Shown here piece after piece: positions 17,797 through 26,832 of a stretch of DNA of 64,000 nucleotides. The position numbers and the translations under genes are program-made. The notes beneath the pieces are model-generated. The model searched no databases. It had not been told where the DNA came from and saw nothing but the letters and a program-made list of their open reading frames with translations. Positions within the stretch are counted from its first letter, which is position 1, and every line of letters begins with the position of its first letter. This DNA is from Enterococcus dispar ATCC 51266 (GTDB lineage: Bacteria; Bacillota; Bacilli; Lactobacillales; Enterococcaceae): assembly GCF_000406945.1 (NCBI RefSeq), contig NZ_KE136354.1, positions 246,351 through 310,350 on the forward strand. Reading direction: 5' to 3'.

Positions 17797-19179
17797 ATGA
17801 AGATGCTTGTAATGATTCTAGTGGGAACCCTTATTTTTGTCGATATTATCATGGCTTTTTCATTGGGTCTGGCAGCTACGCCACATAAAAATGTGATTTT
17901 GGAAAATACATTGCCTAGTGAAGCTTTGCATACTCCTGAGGTAAAAGCTCTAACAAAAAGATACCGCACCCGACTATGGCAAATTGCGCTTATTTTCAGT
18001 ATGTTGAATTTCACCATGTTTTTCACCCATTATGAGTCCTTTTTAATGACTTTGTTTTGGGTATTACTGCTTATCCCCATGGGTGCTTTTTATGGTACTG
18101 AAATATTTTATATTCGCCAAATGGCGCAGTTGAAAGTAAATAAAGGTTGGCAATTACCAGTCACACCAGTGTTAGTTGATACAAAATTAACCCTCACTAA
18201 AAATAAAAAAATGTTACATTTTGGGTATTTGATTCCCGCTTTACTCCTATCTCTTGGCTTAGCTTGGTTTATGCTAAGAAGTCAAAATGATGGGGCTGCA
18301 ATTTTATCAATCTCATTAGTGATTGGTTGGTTCATTGCTTTTGCATGTTGGTATGGTGTAAAACGATTACCGGTAGCGGCACCAACAAATGTGGAAAAAT
18401 TAAATCGTCAATACAATGATTTAACGAAGCATGATTGGTCAATTGTTGCCGTGGGAACAGCTTATGGTATTTTATTTGCGTTAGGATTGCCTTTTTTTGC
18501 CAGCCAATTAACGGGTATTTGGGCGCAAGTTACCATTTGGCTTATGCTGATTTTAATCGTTGGCTTTAGTTTTTTATTAGTTTGGTATCTAATCCGCTTG
18601 CGGAAAAAACAAGATGCTCTTTTAAATCAGGTAACGGATTACCGCTATCAAGGCGAAGATCAATATTGGCGTTTTGGTGTGTACATTAATCCTGATGATC
18701 ACCGTTTAATGTTGCCCGATCGGATTGGGATAAATTTGACAATGAATTTGGGGCGGCCAGCCGGTAAAATTTTTATGGGAGCAATTGTGTTATTGGTAGT
18801 AGGTGTGTTATTTGCTACCCTAATTCCTGTGTATATGATGGACTTTAATAAAGAACCTTTTTCGGCTGAATTTAAGAATGAGGAATTGATTTTAAAAGCG
18901 CCTTTTGCTGCTAGTAGTGAAATTAAACTAAGCGATATTCAGCAAGTTGCATTGGTGAACGAGCTTAAAAAACCAATTGAACGGACCAATGGGTATGGAG
19001 GGGAAAACTATAGTACCGGTTATTATTTGGTCGCTAATAAAAAAGCGACCTTGTATTTGGATAATCGCGTCCGGCCATTTTTAAAGATTACCACCAACAA
19101 AAGGGATTATTATTTTACTTTTAAAGAAGAAGAAAAAACAAAACAGCTCTATCAAAATTTAGCTGGACAATTGCCATAA
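17797..19179 (+). CDS. DUF1648/DUF5808-type multi-pass membrane protein
   Basis: 460 residues with about nine to ten membrane segments: one at 3-25, a pair at 65-105, two at 135-185, two at 210-260, and one near 325-350. The last 110 residues are mostly outside the bilayer and form a PH-like region (EFKNEELILKAPFAASSEIKLSDI). The architecture fits DUF1648-family proteins, which often sit with YtrA-type GntR regulators. The function of the family is unknown; a role in envelope stress is suggested only by the company it keeps. GGAAGAAGG precedes the start. Confidence 0.8.
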   Translation: MKMLVMILVGTLIFVDIIMAFSLGLAATPHKNVILENTLPSEALHTPEVKALTKRYRTRLWQIALIFSMLNFTMFFTHYESFLMTLFWVLLLIPMGAFYGTEIFYIRQMAQLKVNKGWQLPVTPVLVDTKLTLTKNKKMLHFGYLIPALLLSLGLAWFMLRSQNDGAAILSISLVIGWFIAFACWYGVKRLPVAAPTNVEKLNRQYNDLTKHDWSIVAVGTAYGILFALGLPFFASQLTGIWAQVTIWLMLILIVGFSFLLVWYLIRLRKKQDALLNQVTDYRYQGEDQYWRFGVYINPDDHRLMLPDRIGINLTMNLGRPAGKIFMGAIVLLVVGVLFATLIPVYMMDFNKEPFSAEFKNEELILKAPFAASSEIKLSDIQQVALVNELKKPIERTNGYGGENYSTGYYLVANKKATLYLDNRVRPFLKITTNKRDYYFTFKEEEKTKQLYQNLAGQLP

Positions 19180-19192
19180 TATTAATAACAAG

Positions 19193-19221
19193 CGCAGACC
19201 AACATTGGTTTGCGTTTTTTT
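19193..19221 (+). terminator. Terminator after the DUF1648 gene
   Basis: CGCAGACCAA (19193-19202) pairs with TTGGTTTGCG (19205-19214), allowing one G-T pair, followed by seven Ts. Confidence 0.8.
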
Positions 19222-19313
19222 ATTTGCCTTTTTAAGAAGAAATGGGTTGAAAAAGATTTAATTCAGCTCTTATGAAAAGGAATACATATGTGCACTTTTA
19301 AACGTTTAATTTC

Positions 19314-19337
19314 TAGACAATGCAGAAAAATTGTCTA
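19314..19337. promoter_or_regulatory. Inverted repeat upstream of the oleate hydratase promoter
   Basis: TAGACAAT (19314-19321) and ATTGTCTA (19330-19337) form an exact dyad with eight bases between. It lies about 30 bases before the promoter at 19366, so it is a candidate regulator site. No T run follows, so it is unlikely to be a terminator. Confidence 0.45.
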
Positions 19338-19365
19338 AAAAGAAAAGAAAAACAGTTGTTTATTT

Positions 19366-19394
19366 TTGCACAATAAATTATTCCGGACTATGCT
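19366..19394 (+). promoter_or_regulatory. Promoter of the small-peptide/oleate hydratase unit
   Basis: TTGCAC (19366-19371), 17 bases, TATGCT (19389-19394). Transcription would start about 45 bases before the 42-residue gene and read on into ohyA. Confidence 0.55.
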
Positions 19395-19445
19395 TTATTT
19401 AGAAAAGAAAAAACCGTTGTAAAGTTTTAGTGAAAGGAAGTGACA

Positions 19446-19574
19446 ATGATGAAAAAAGGATTGATACGTTTAGGTATTGGCGTTGCCGTTTTATCGCTTG
19501 GTGTTGCCTATGTAGCGAAGAAAACCGGCTTTTTTGAAGATGATAGTCATTTATACGATGAATTTGAAGCATAA
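19446..19574 (+). CDS. 42-residue single-span membrane peptide
   Basis: MMKKGLIRLGIGVAVLSLGV opens a short frame with GGAAG upstream. One hydrophobic helix covers about residues 6-24, followed by KKTG and an acidic tail (EDDSHLYDEFEA). Basic N terminus, helix and acidic C terminus suggest a membrane anchor with its tail outside. It ends 44 bases before ohyA and shares its promoter. I know of no named family. It could be a small regulator or partner of fatty-acid handling at the membrane; this is inference from position. Confidence 0.7.
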   Translation: MMKKGLIRLGIGVAVLSLGVAYVAKKTGFFEDDSHLYDEFEA

Positions 19575-19591
19575 CAATTGGTAACCAATTG
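19575..19591 (+). promoter_or_regulatory. Perfect 17-base palindrome before ohyA
   Basis: Half-site CAATTGGT, one central A, and ACCAATTG (19575-19591) begin at the base after the stop codon of the 42-residue gene and lie 13 bases before the ohyA ribosome site. It may be a repressor operator or an RNA hairpin that sets the ratio of the two products. Confidence 0.5.
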
Positions 19592-19618
19592 CAATGTTCC
19601 TAATTGGAGGGAATTATA

Positions 19619-21313
19619 ATGAGAAAAAATAAAGCGATTATGATTGGTGCCGGCCTGGCTAATATGGCTGCTGCTGTTTATTTGATTCAAGAAGGAAAAT
19701 GGTCAGGAGATAAGATTACATTTTATTCTTTAGATGACCATGGTTCAAATGACGGTTCTCCGTTAAAAGATGCCACTGATGACTATTGGAATGAAAATCA
19801 TCCCTTAGAAAATCAAAAAGGCTATATCGCTCGTGGTGGGCGGATGCTAAATTACCGCACATACGTTGATTTAATGGACTTGTTAGAAAGAGTACCGTCT
19901 GTCACAGAAGAAAATATGACTGCTGCAGAAGATACAAGAGATTTTGATGCAAAACATCGGACTTTTGATAAGGCGCGCCTTTTACAAGGGGGCAAAGGAA
20001 TTGTGAACGGCGGTCATTTAGGCTTTAGTAATAAAGATCGTCTCTTAATGACCAAGCTAATTGCGATGCCAGATTCTGAAGAAGAAAAACTTGATAATGT
20101 GACAATTGCAGAATATTTCAAAGACGATCCCGCATTTTTTGAAACCAATTTTTGGTATATGTGGGAAACTACATTTGCATTTCGTACGAAAAGTTCCGCG
20201 CAAGAATTACGACGTTATATGCATGAAATGATTTATGAATTTACGCAAATTGAACATTTGGTTGGGGTGAACAGAACCCGTTACAATCAATATGAAAGTA
20301 TTATGTTACCTTTAATCAATTATTTAAAAGAGCAAGGAGTCAAAATCGTTTTAGATCGTTTAGTAACCAATTGGGATTTTAAAGAAACTTCGATGCAAGA
20401 TGAAATTACGGTTACAGGCTTATATATGACCAATACGAAAACAAACGAAGAAGAATTTGTGCCAGTCGATGAAGATACTGCCGTGATTTTCACCAATGGT
20501 TCGGTTACAGATGCCGCCAGCTTAGGAGATTACGATACACCAGCACCGGAAAATATGGATTATGGGGCAGCATCTAGTTTGTGGAAAAAAGCTGCTGAGA
20601 AATTTTATAATCTTGGCAACCCAGATAAATTCTTTGCTGATCGAGATGCCAGTGAGTGGGTGAGCTTTACTTTAACGACTAAAAATCATTTATTACTAAA
20701 TGAAATTGTGCGTATTACTACTCAAGAACCGGGAAATGCCCTGAACTCTTTCTTATCCACAACGCCGATTACGCCATTAAATCAAGTAGATGTCAATATG
20801 TCAATTGTCGTTCATCATCAACCACACTTTACGAGCCAAAAACCAAATGAAACAGTCATCTGGGGTTACTTCTTGTACCCTCGCCGTAAAGGTGAATTTG
20901 TAGATAAGCAATATATCAAAATGACAGGTAAAGAAATGGCACAAGAATTAATTGGTCAATTATCCAAAGTGGATCCTGGACCTGTAAATATTAAGGAACA
21001 TGAAGAAGAAATCTTAGACAGTATTATTAATAACATTCCGGTTTACATGCCATATGCTTCTGCGTTATTTAATAATCGTGCGAAATCAGATCGACCAAAA
21101 GTCATTCCAAAACACAGTACGAATTTAGCTTTTACCGGCGAATTTGTCGAACAACCTTATCAAATGGTCTTTACTGAACAAAGTGCTGTTCGTTCTGGTG
21201 AAATTGCCGCATTCCATTTTGCGGGAATTCCAATGAGTCGTTTGGTTAAGACACCACGGTATGATAAAGATTTACCAACCTTAATGCGGGCTGCTAAAAA
21301 AATGTTTGAGTAA
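19619..21313 (+). CDS. ohyA: Oleate hydratase
   Basis: 564 residues from the ATG at 19619, which has GGAGGG eight bases upstream. This FAD enzyme adds water to the cis-9 double bond of oleate and related fatty acids, giving 10-hydroxystearate; it detoxifies free unsaturated fatty acids. The N terminus has the dinucleotide-binding IGAGLANMAAA (about 10-20), and YIARGGRMLN (about 65-74) and the WYMWETTFAFRTKSSAQELRRYM region (about 181-203) are typical of the old 'myosin-cross-reactive antigen' family. Length is normal and there is no signal peptide. It follows a small membrane peptide gene and ends at a strong terminator. Confidence 0.96.
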   Translation: MRKNKAIMIGAGLANMAAAVYLIQEGKWSGDKITFYSLDDHGSNDGSPLKDATDDYWNENHPLENQKGYIARGGRMLNYRTYVDLMDLLERVPSVTEENMTAAEDTRDFDAKHRTFDKARLLQGGKGIVNGGHLGFSNKDRLLMTKLIAMPDSEEEKLDNVTIAEYFKDDPAFFETNFWYMWETTFAFRTKSSAQELRRYMHEMIYEFTQIEHLVGVNRTRYNQYESIMLPLINYLKEQGVKIVLDRLVTNWDFKETSMQDEITVTGLYMTNTKTNEEEFVPVDEDTAVIFTNGSVTDAASLGDYDTPAPENMDYGAASSLWKKAAEKFYNLGNPDKFFADRDASEWVSFTLTTKNHLLLNEIVRITTQEPGNALNSFLSTTPITPLNQVDVNMSIVVHHQPHFTSQKPNETVIWGYFLYPRRKGEFVDKQYIKMTGKEMAQELIGQLSKVDPGPVNIKEHEEEILDSIINNIPVYMPYASALFNNRAKSDRPKVIPKHSTNLAFTGEFVEQPYQMVFTEQSAVRSGEIAAFHFAGIPMSRLVKTPRYDKDLPTLMRAAKKMFE

Positions 21314-21372
21314 AAGTGTACCTTTTTCTCTAGTTGGCAATAAAATTGGTTAACCTAATTTAATAAAGAAGA

Positions 21373-21407
21373 AAAGAATTTGAGTGATGTAATCAAATTC
21401 TTTTTTT
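21373..21407 (+). terminator. Terminator of ohyA
   Basis: AAAGAATTTGA (21373-21383) pairs with TCAAATTCTTT (21393-21403), then a run of Ts. A short dispersed motif (TAAAGAGATTA...) follows; see findings. Confidence 0.85.
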
Positions 21408-21573
21408 GTAGATAAAGAGATTAAAGGTTTTTATAAGGTAGAAGGCCATAAGTAAAAGACTGTTTGGGTATAGTTTTGCTTTTCTAGGTGTCTAACTACA
21501 TGAAAGAACTTTCTACGGCAATAAGCTAAAATTTTAAGGAAATTTATTCAAATAAGACGGTTTAAATTATTGA
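21408..21573. other. Gap between ohyA terminator and ilvE control region
   Basis: No gene of useful length or conserved RNA is seen. The first 20 bases carry one copy of the post-terminator repeat TAAAGAGATTA. No T-box signature or other leader is recognisable before the CodY box. Confidence 0.4.
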
Positions 21574-21618
21574 AATTTTCAAAAAATTCATGACAAATGC
21601 TAGAAAGTGTTGTACCAT
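21574..21618 (+). promoter_or_regulatory. CodY box and promoter of ilvE
   Basis: AATTTTCAAAAAATT (21574-21588) matches the CodY consensus AATTTTCWGAAAATT at 14 of 15 positions. It abuts the -35 ATGACA (21590-21595), 17 bases from the -10 TACCAT (21613-21618). CodY, charged with branched-chain amino acids and GTP, would block this promoter when amino acids are plentiful. Confidence 0.7.
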
Positions 21619-21658
21619 AGCAAAAAGTACTTGAAGGAATAAAAAGGAGTGAAGCTGC

Positions 21659-22672
21659 ATGGAAATAAATTGGAATGAATTAGGTTTTGATTATATGAAG
21701 TTGCCTTATCGTTTTATTGCCCATTGGAAAAATGGTGCATGGGATAATGGGCAAATAACAGAAGATGCATTTTTGCATCTCCATGAAGGGTCAACAGCTT
21801 TACATTATGGTCAGCAGTGTTTTGAAGGCTTAAAAGCATATGGGCGTAAAGATGGCAGAGTAAACTTATTTCGAGCGGGAGAAAATAGTGCCCGCATGAA
21901 TCGCAGTGCCCGCCGTTTGTTAATGCCAGAAGTTCCAGAGGAAATGTTTATTGCGGCTATAAAAAAAGTTATTGCGGCAAATCGTGCATTTGTTCCACCA
22001 TATGGCACGGGAGCAACATTATATATTCGGCCCTTACTAATTGGAGTTGGGCCAAACATCGGTGTGCATGCAGCGCCTGAATATATCTTTACGGTTTTTT
22101 GTATGCCAGTTGGTGCTTATTTCAAAGGGGGCTTAACCCCTACTAATTTTATTGTTTCTGATTATGATCGCGCCGCTCCCAAAGGAACAGGGGCCGCAAA
22201 AGTTGGCGGAAACTATGCTGCGAGTCTATTACCAGGAAAAGAAGCGCAAGCACATAACTTTTCTGATTGTATCTACCTTGATCCAGAAACCCATACAAAA
22301 ATTGAAGAAGTGGGTTCGGCCAATTTCTTTGGTATTACGAAAAAAGGCCAATTTATCACGCCGAAATCGCCGTCAATTTTGCCAAGTATTACAAAATATT
22401 CATTATTGTATCTAGCAAAAGAAAGACTGGGATTAGAAGCTTTAGAAGAAGATGTTCCAATTGATGATTTGAATCGTTTTACAGAAGCAGGGGCTTGTGG
22501 CACAGCAGCGGTTATTTCACCTATTGGGGGGATTCAATATGAGGATACCTTTCATGTCTTTTATTCTGAGAGTGAAGTCGGTCCGGTGACGCAAAAGTTA
22601 TACGATGAATTAACCGGAATTCAATTTGGTGACAAAACCCCTCCAAGTGGTTGGATTATTACTGTAGATTAA
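21659..22672 (+). CDS. ilvE: Branched-chain amino acid aminotransferase
   Basis: 337 residues, class IV PLP enzyme. It interconverts leucine, isoleucine and valine with their 2-oxo acids, using 2-oxoglutarate. The HYGQQCFEGLKAY region (about 49-61), the RPLLIGVGP stretch (about 124-132) and the PLP lysine Lys181 in GAAKVGGNYA are all present, as is EVGSANFF (about 217-224). AAGGAGTGA precedes the ATG. No biosynthetic ilv or leu genes lie beside it, so here it may serve catabolism or aroma formation as much as synthesis. The CodY box upstream fits either role. It ends at a bidirectional terminator shared with pyruvate oxidase. Confidence 0.95.
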   Translation: MEINWNELGFDYMKLPYRFIAHWKNGAWDNGQITEDAFLHLHEGSTALHYGQQCFEGLKAYGRKDGRVNLFRAGENSARMNRSARRLLMPEVPEEMFIAAIKKVIAANRAFVPPYGTGATLYIRPLLIGVGPNIGVHAAPEYIFTVFCMPVGAYFKGGLTPTNFIVSDYDRAAPKGTGAAKVGGNYAASLLPGKEAQAHNFSDCIYLDPETHTKIEEVGSANFFGITKKGQFITPKSPSILPSITKYSLLYLAKERLGLEALEEDVPIDDLNRFTEAGACGTAAVISPIGGIQYEDTFHVFYSESEVGPVTQKLYDELTGIQFGDKTPPSGWIITVD

Positions 22673-22705
22673 AAAAGCCATCGCAAATTTTGCGATGGCT
22701 TTTTT
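22671..22705. terminator. Bidirectional terminator between ilvE and pox
   Basis: AAAAAAGCCATCGCAAA (22671-22687) pairs with TTTGCGATGGCTTTTTT (22689-22705). A and T runs on both sides serve the two converging genes. Confidence 0.93.
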
Positions 22706-22716
22706 AATCTATCATT

Positions 22717-24441
22717 TTATTTAGCTAACAAATCTACCAAAGTTGGCATATCGTGAATTTCATAGCGTTCTTTATAAGCGCTAATTTGTTCAGAGCTAAA
22801 AAGATTAGAATCTAAAGCCATTGATTCCACTGGTAATGGGCGATCGTTGGCAATTTTTACTTCGATGACTACAGGACGGTCACTATCTTTAGCAGCATCA
22901 AAAGCAGGTGCCAATTGATCGTAATCTGTCACAGTAAAACCTTTTGCTCCCATGGCTTCAGCCGCTTTACCAAAATCAACATCATATAAATCAACCCCAA
23001 AAATGGCTTTGTTGGTTTCTTCTTGTTCAGCTTCGATAAAGCCAAGGGAATCATTTGTCAAAATAACATTGATGATTGGCAATTTGTATTTGACTTGCGT
23101 AATAATATCTTGCATATTCATGGCAAATCCGCCGTCACCATTAATTGTAAAGACTTGACGATCTGGATAACTTAATTGGGCACCAATAGCTCCTGGCACG
23201 GCATACCCCATAGTTGCAAACCAACCAGAAGTAGTAAATTGTTGTTTACCATTCATTTCTAAATGACGCACTGAATGAGTGGTAACATTCCCTACATCAA
23301 CAACGAAAATCGCATCATCTTTAGCAATTCGGTTAATTTCTTTATAGACAGGTTCTGGACGCATTGGTTTCCGATTATCATCGTAAAAACTATGACGCCA
23401 ATTGTGCCAATTCTTAATATTTTCTTGGTTCGCTTGATACCATTTATCAGCTGGACGAGATTGGCCAAGCTCAGTTAAGCGTTGTAGCGTTAAAATCCCA
23501 TCACCTAAAATTGCTACATCCACGTCATGACGACGACCAAATTTTGAACCATCAATATCGACTTGCACAAATTTGGCATCTGGATTAAAGAATGCGCCAC
23601 CAAATGGGAAATTACTACCAACCGAAATAATCAAATCGGCATGAAGCAAAGCTTCATTAGCAGGTTTGGTAGCGACACGTGCAGCAGAACCTAAGTAATT
23701 TTCATAGTCATCGTTAATAATGCCCTTAGCTAAAACAGCAGCTGCAACCGGCATACTAAAGTGTTCAGCAAACGCCTTAACTGCATCTGCACCACCACGT
23801 ACCCCTTGGCCAATGTATAAAACAGGTTGTTTAGCAGCTTGAATTAAAGGCAAAGCCGCTTTTAGTTGCGCTTCATTAGGTTGGATGGTAGCGGTTTGAT
23901 AAGTTGCAGCAGTTGAAACAAAAGTATCGTCAATTTCTTTATAACCATAATCCACTGGAATTGTGACAACAGCTACACCACTATGACGATAGGCTGCTTT
24001 AATCGCTTCATCGATTACAAAAGGTAAACTTTCTGCATTCATCACGGTACGGTTATATACACTAACATCAGCAAAAAGAGGGTTTTCATTTAATTCTTGG
24101 AAAGCATTGGTATTCATTGCAGTGGAGGCAACTTGTCCAAGCAATGCCAATACAGGAACATTATCCATTTGAGCATCATAAAGTCCGTTAATTAAATGAG
24201 TAGCCCCAGGACCCGCAGAACCAAAAACAGCACCAATTTTACCAGTTACCTTGGCATCTGCAGCAGCAGCTAAAGCACCGGTTTCTTCATGACGGACTTG
24301 AATGTACTTGATATGATTTTGTTCGTCGAATAAAGCATCCATTGTAGAGTTGAAGGAACCGCCAGGTAAACCGTATAAGTGATCAATTCCCCAATCTTCC
24401 ATGACTTTTAACATTGCAACGCCGGCATTGATTTTTGTCAT
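22717..24441 (-). CDS. pox: Pyruvate oxidase
   Basis: 574 residues. It converts pyruvate, phosphate and oxygen to acetyl phosphate, CO2 and hydrogen peroxide, using thiamine diphosphate and FAD. GIDHLYGLPGGSFN (about 18-31) and RHEETGA (about 50-56) carry the catalytic glutamate. The FAD domain is in the middle (VLAKGIINDDYENYLGSAAR, about 236-255), and the thiamine site is GDGGFAMNMQD (about 434-444). The sequence is closer to streptococcal SpxB and lactobacillar Pox than to acetolactate synthase. It stands alone and convergent to ilvE. Peroxide production under air, and extra ATP through acetate kinase, would follow. Confidence 0.93.
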   Translation of the reverse strand: MTKINAGVAMLKVMEDWGIDHLYGLPGGSFNSTMDALFDEQNHIKYIQVRHEETGALAAAADAKVTGKIGAVFGSAGPGATHLINGLYDAQMDNVPVLALLGQVASTAMNTNAFQELNENPLFADVSVYNRTVMNAESLPFVIDEAIKAAYRHSGVAVVTIPVDYGYKEIDDTFVSTAATYQTATIQPNEAQLKAALPLIQAAKQPVLYIGQGVRGGADAVKAFAEHFSMPVAAAVLAKGIINDDYENYLGSAARVATKPANEALLHADLIISVGSNFPFGGAFFNPDAKFVQVDIDGSKFGRRHDVDVAILGDGILTLQRLTELGQSRPADKWYQANQENIKNWHNWRHSFYDDNRKPMRPEPVYKEINRIAKDDAIFVVDVGNVTTHSVRHLEMNGKQQFTTSGWFATMGYAVPGAIGAQLSYPDRQVFTINGDGGFAMNMQDIITQVKYKLPIINVILTNDSLGFIEAEQEETNKAIFGVDLYDVDFGKAAEAMGAKGFTVTDYDQLAPAFDAAKDSDRPVVIEVKIANDRPLPVESMALDSNLFSSEQISAYKERYEIHDMPTLVDLLAK

Positions 24442-24582
24442 TTTTAAACACTTCTTTCTTATTTTTATCGAGCATATTTAAAAAGTAGGCTCGTTTTATT
24501 GACCTAATTTCATGGTACTGCCAATTGAAAAAAATTGCCAATATTCTTACTCAAAGTAAGTGCGAAGAGGCGGTTCATTCAT

Positions 24583-25284
24583 TTAATTATTGCTAGTAGG
24601 GATAAAAGGTGCAATCAGACTAGCAAAAGCTTCAATGTTACGGCTTTGGATAATTATTTTTCCCTGACCAGAAAAACGATTCACTAAACCTTCGCCCGTT
24701 TTAAAACCAAACGTTCCGGAAGCAAATTCAATGTGATAATCAAGTGATTTGCTCCAAGCTAAGACATGTTCATTATCGACAACAAACTGTTGGTTACCAT
24801 CCATCGTGATTTCTACCAAGTCACCATAACCATTGATTAACATCATACCTTCTCCAGCGGTCTCCATTACAAATAAGCCGCCGGTACCACCAAGTAGAGC
24901 GCCTTCTAGCTTTTGACGCTGCATGGTATAAGAAACGCTGCTTTCACTCGCTAAAAAAGCACCTGTATTTAGCCGCCATTGAGTAGGACCGATTGGTAAT
25001 TCACGAATAGTACCAGGAGTAGAAGGGGCAATCGTAACTTTTGCATCTTCTGCATCCCCGCGTACTTTTGTAATAAAGAAACTTTCCCCGCTAGATAACG
25101 AACGACCAAGGGCCCGGACCATTCCCCCTAGTCCTTTTTTGCCGTTACTGTTCATATGACCTTCTAATGTTACTAAACCATTGTGATATACCATTGAACC
25201 AGGTTCAATCTGGACTTCTTCTCCTTTTTGTAATGTGATGTCCACTAAAGGAAAAACAGAAGTAGAGCTCAAGTTGTATTTCAT
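24583..25284 (-). CDS. TIGR00266/AIM24-family protein
   Basis: 233 residues made of a double beta-roll: GEEVQIEPGSMVYHNG (about 21-36), the central LGGTGGLFVMETAGEGMMLINGYGDL region (about 131-156), and WSKSLDYHIEFA (about 177-188) are family landmarks. There is no signal peptide or catalytic motif. The family's biochemical role is not established. It is monocistronic by position, transcribed divergently from the hydrolase gene at 25478. Confidence 0.85.
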   Translation of the reverse strand: MKYNLSSTSVFPLVDITLQKGEEVQIEPGSMVYHNGLVTLEGHMNSNGKKGLGGMVRALGRSLSSGESFFITKVRGDAEDAKVTIAPSTPGTIRELPIGPTQWRLNTGAFLASESSVSYTMQRQKLEGALLGGTGGLFVMETAGEGMMLINGYGDLVEITMDGNQQFVVDNEHVLAWSKSLDYHIEFASGTFGFKTGEGLVNRFSGQGKIIIQSRNIEAFASLIAPFIPTSNN

Positions 25285-25477
25285 TTGCTAACCTTCTTTC
25301 CGTTTTATACATTTATTATAGGACAAACAAGGCTTTTGACAAAAAAATTAACTTCTGACTAAGAAGAGGGTTATTGATGGTGGTTTGATTTTTGTAATGA
25401 TAAACTAAATGAAAGAGAAGGTTCACAAGGGGCGGGCAGCAAGATTGTTGAGTTTAGAATAGAAATAGGTGACGTGG

Positions 25478-26422
25478 ATGTTGATGATTATCGGAATAAT
25501 TTTAGGAGTAATAGGGATTGGGGTGCTTTTTTATTACCATTATTTAAGGCGTTGGGCACGTTTTTTTGTTGACGCCACAGTGGAAAGAGACAATCATTGG
25601 TATTTAGCAAAAGGGCAGGCATCTTTAAATCCCGCAGCTAAAAAAGAAGAGCCTACAGAAGAACTTTACAATTTTTGGTTAACGGAATACGAATGGGGGG
25701 CAATTAGTTTTGATCAACAAAACCTAGTCGCCTCGACATTTTTACAAGATAGTAATCAGTGGGTAATTTGTGTCCATGGCTATCGTAGTACAGGTTTTGA
25801 TGAGATGGCCGCAGCCGCAAAAACGTATTTTGACGCAGGCTACAATGTTTTAGTCCCCGATCTTAGAGCACATGGCCGCAGTAGTGGTAAAATTATCGGG
25901 CTTGGTTGGTTGGATCGCTTGGATTTGATTACTTGGATAAATCTTATTACAGATAATAATCCCCAAGCACAAATTATTCTTCATGGTGAGGGAATGGGAG
26001 CTGCAGCTGTTTTAATGGCCAGTGGGGAAAAACTACCCGCACAAGTAAAGTTGTTAATTGCTGATAGTAGTTATACTTCAGTTTACAGTGTTTTTAAATA
26101 TCAATTGCATCGTTTGACCCAGTACCCTGTTAATCGCTTCATGAGTTTAGCCAATAATTATGCTAAAGAGCGGATTGGCTATTCTTTAAGAGAAGCTTCC
26201 GTTACGAGACAGTTGGGTAGTAATCATTTGCCAGTTTTGTTTTTACATGGTCAGAAAGATCAATTTATTTTGGCTAAAGAAACAGATACCTTAATGGAAG
26301 CAACCGCCGGAGTTAAAGAACGCAAAATTTTTGAAAATACTGGACATTTAAAAGCTAAAAATGACCAACCAGAAGCTTATTGGCACACTATTTGGTCTTT
26401 CATCCATAAAAATTTAGGATAA
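25478..26422 (+). CDS. Membrane-anchored alpha/beta hydrolase-like protein lacking the nucleophile serine
   Basis: 314 residues from the ATG at 25478, five bases from AGGTGA. One N-terminal membrane helix (about 1-20) anchors the protein. The hydrolase fold follows: oxyanion-hole VHGYRSTG (about 98-105) and a DLRAHGRSSG motif. The nucleophile elbow should read GxSxG, but here it is GEGMG, with Gly172 in place of serine (codon GGA at 25991-25993). The acid (HGQKDQF) and the histidine (NTGHLK) are still present. Relatives of the BAAT/YqkD-type group carry GESMGA here, so this copy is probably not a serine hydrolase. Confidence 0.8.
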   Translation: MLMIIGIILGVIGIGVLFYYHYLRRWARFFVDATVERDNHWYLAKGQASLNPAAKKEEPTEELYNFWLTEYEWGAISFDQQNLVASTFLQDSNQWVICVHGYRSTGFDEMAAAAKTYFDAGYNVLVPDLRAHGRSSGKIIGLGWLDRLDLITWINLITDNNPQAQIILHGEGMGAAAVLMASGEKLPAQVKLLIADSSYTSVYSVFKYQLHRLTQYPVNRFMSLANNYAKERIGYSLREASVTRQLGSNHLPVLFLHGQKDQFILAKETDTLMEATAGVKERKIFENTGHLKAKNDQPEAYWHTIWSFIHKNLG

Positions 26423-26426
26423 TTTG

Positions 26427-26449
26427 CTTGAAATTAGAACGGTTTCAAG
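26427..26449. other. Inverted repeat after the hydrolase gene
   Basis: CTTGAAA (26427-26433) and TTTCAAG (26443-26449) form a dyad just after the stop. No T run follows, so it is a weak terminator or a regulator site for yjdI. Confidence 0.3.
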
Positions 26450-26561
26450 AAAAGGATAATTATTTGTTTAAACAGGATACTACTGATAAAATGTAAGTGG
26501 TTATGGAACTGTTTATCACAGAACCAATTAGAGTTGTGACTCGCAAAAAGGAGGTCAGCAG

Positions 26562-26831
26562 ATGGAAGGTAATAAAATCAAAGACTTAGAAGTCACTGAA
26601 GAAATGTTAATTGCCGACGGCTATCGCAAATATTCTGGCAAAGATATCGATATTTATTACAACAAAGATATTTGTGCCCATGTGGGAAATTGTGTGCGCG
26701 GAAATAGTGCAGTATTTGAAGTGGGACGCAGACCCTGGATTTTAGCAGATAATGCTAGCGCTGATGAAGATGCACAGGTTATTAATACTTGTCCAACAGG
26801 GGCATTAAAATTTATTCGAAAGGATGTTTAA
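26562..26831 (+). CDS. yjdI: YjdI-type single 4Fe-4S ferredoxin-like protein
   Basis: 89 residues. CAHVGNC (about 46-52) and a later CPTGA (about 84-88) match the divergent single-cluster ferredoxin domain (Fer4_19, DUF1271) of E. coli YjdI; the conserved GRRPW is also present. The start has AAAGGAGG. The GNAT gene begins one base after the stop, the same pair as in other bacteria. Its redox partner is unknown. Confidence 0.9.
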   Translation: MEGNKIKDLEVTEEMLIADGYRKYSGKDIDIYYNKDICAHVGNCVRGNSAVFEVGRRPWILADNASADEDAQVINTCPTGALKFIRKDV

Positions 26832-26832
26832 A

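Noticed and set aside
21408..21658. T-box or other amino-acid riboswitch before ilvE
   Set aside because: The promoter lies only about 40 bases before the start, leaving no room, and the T-box consensus is absent.
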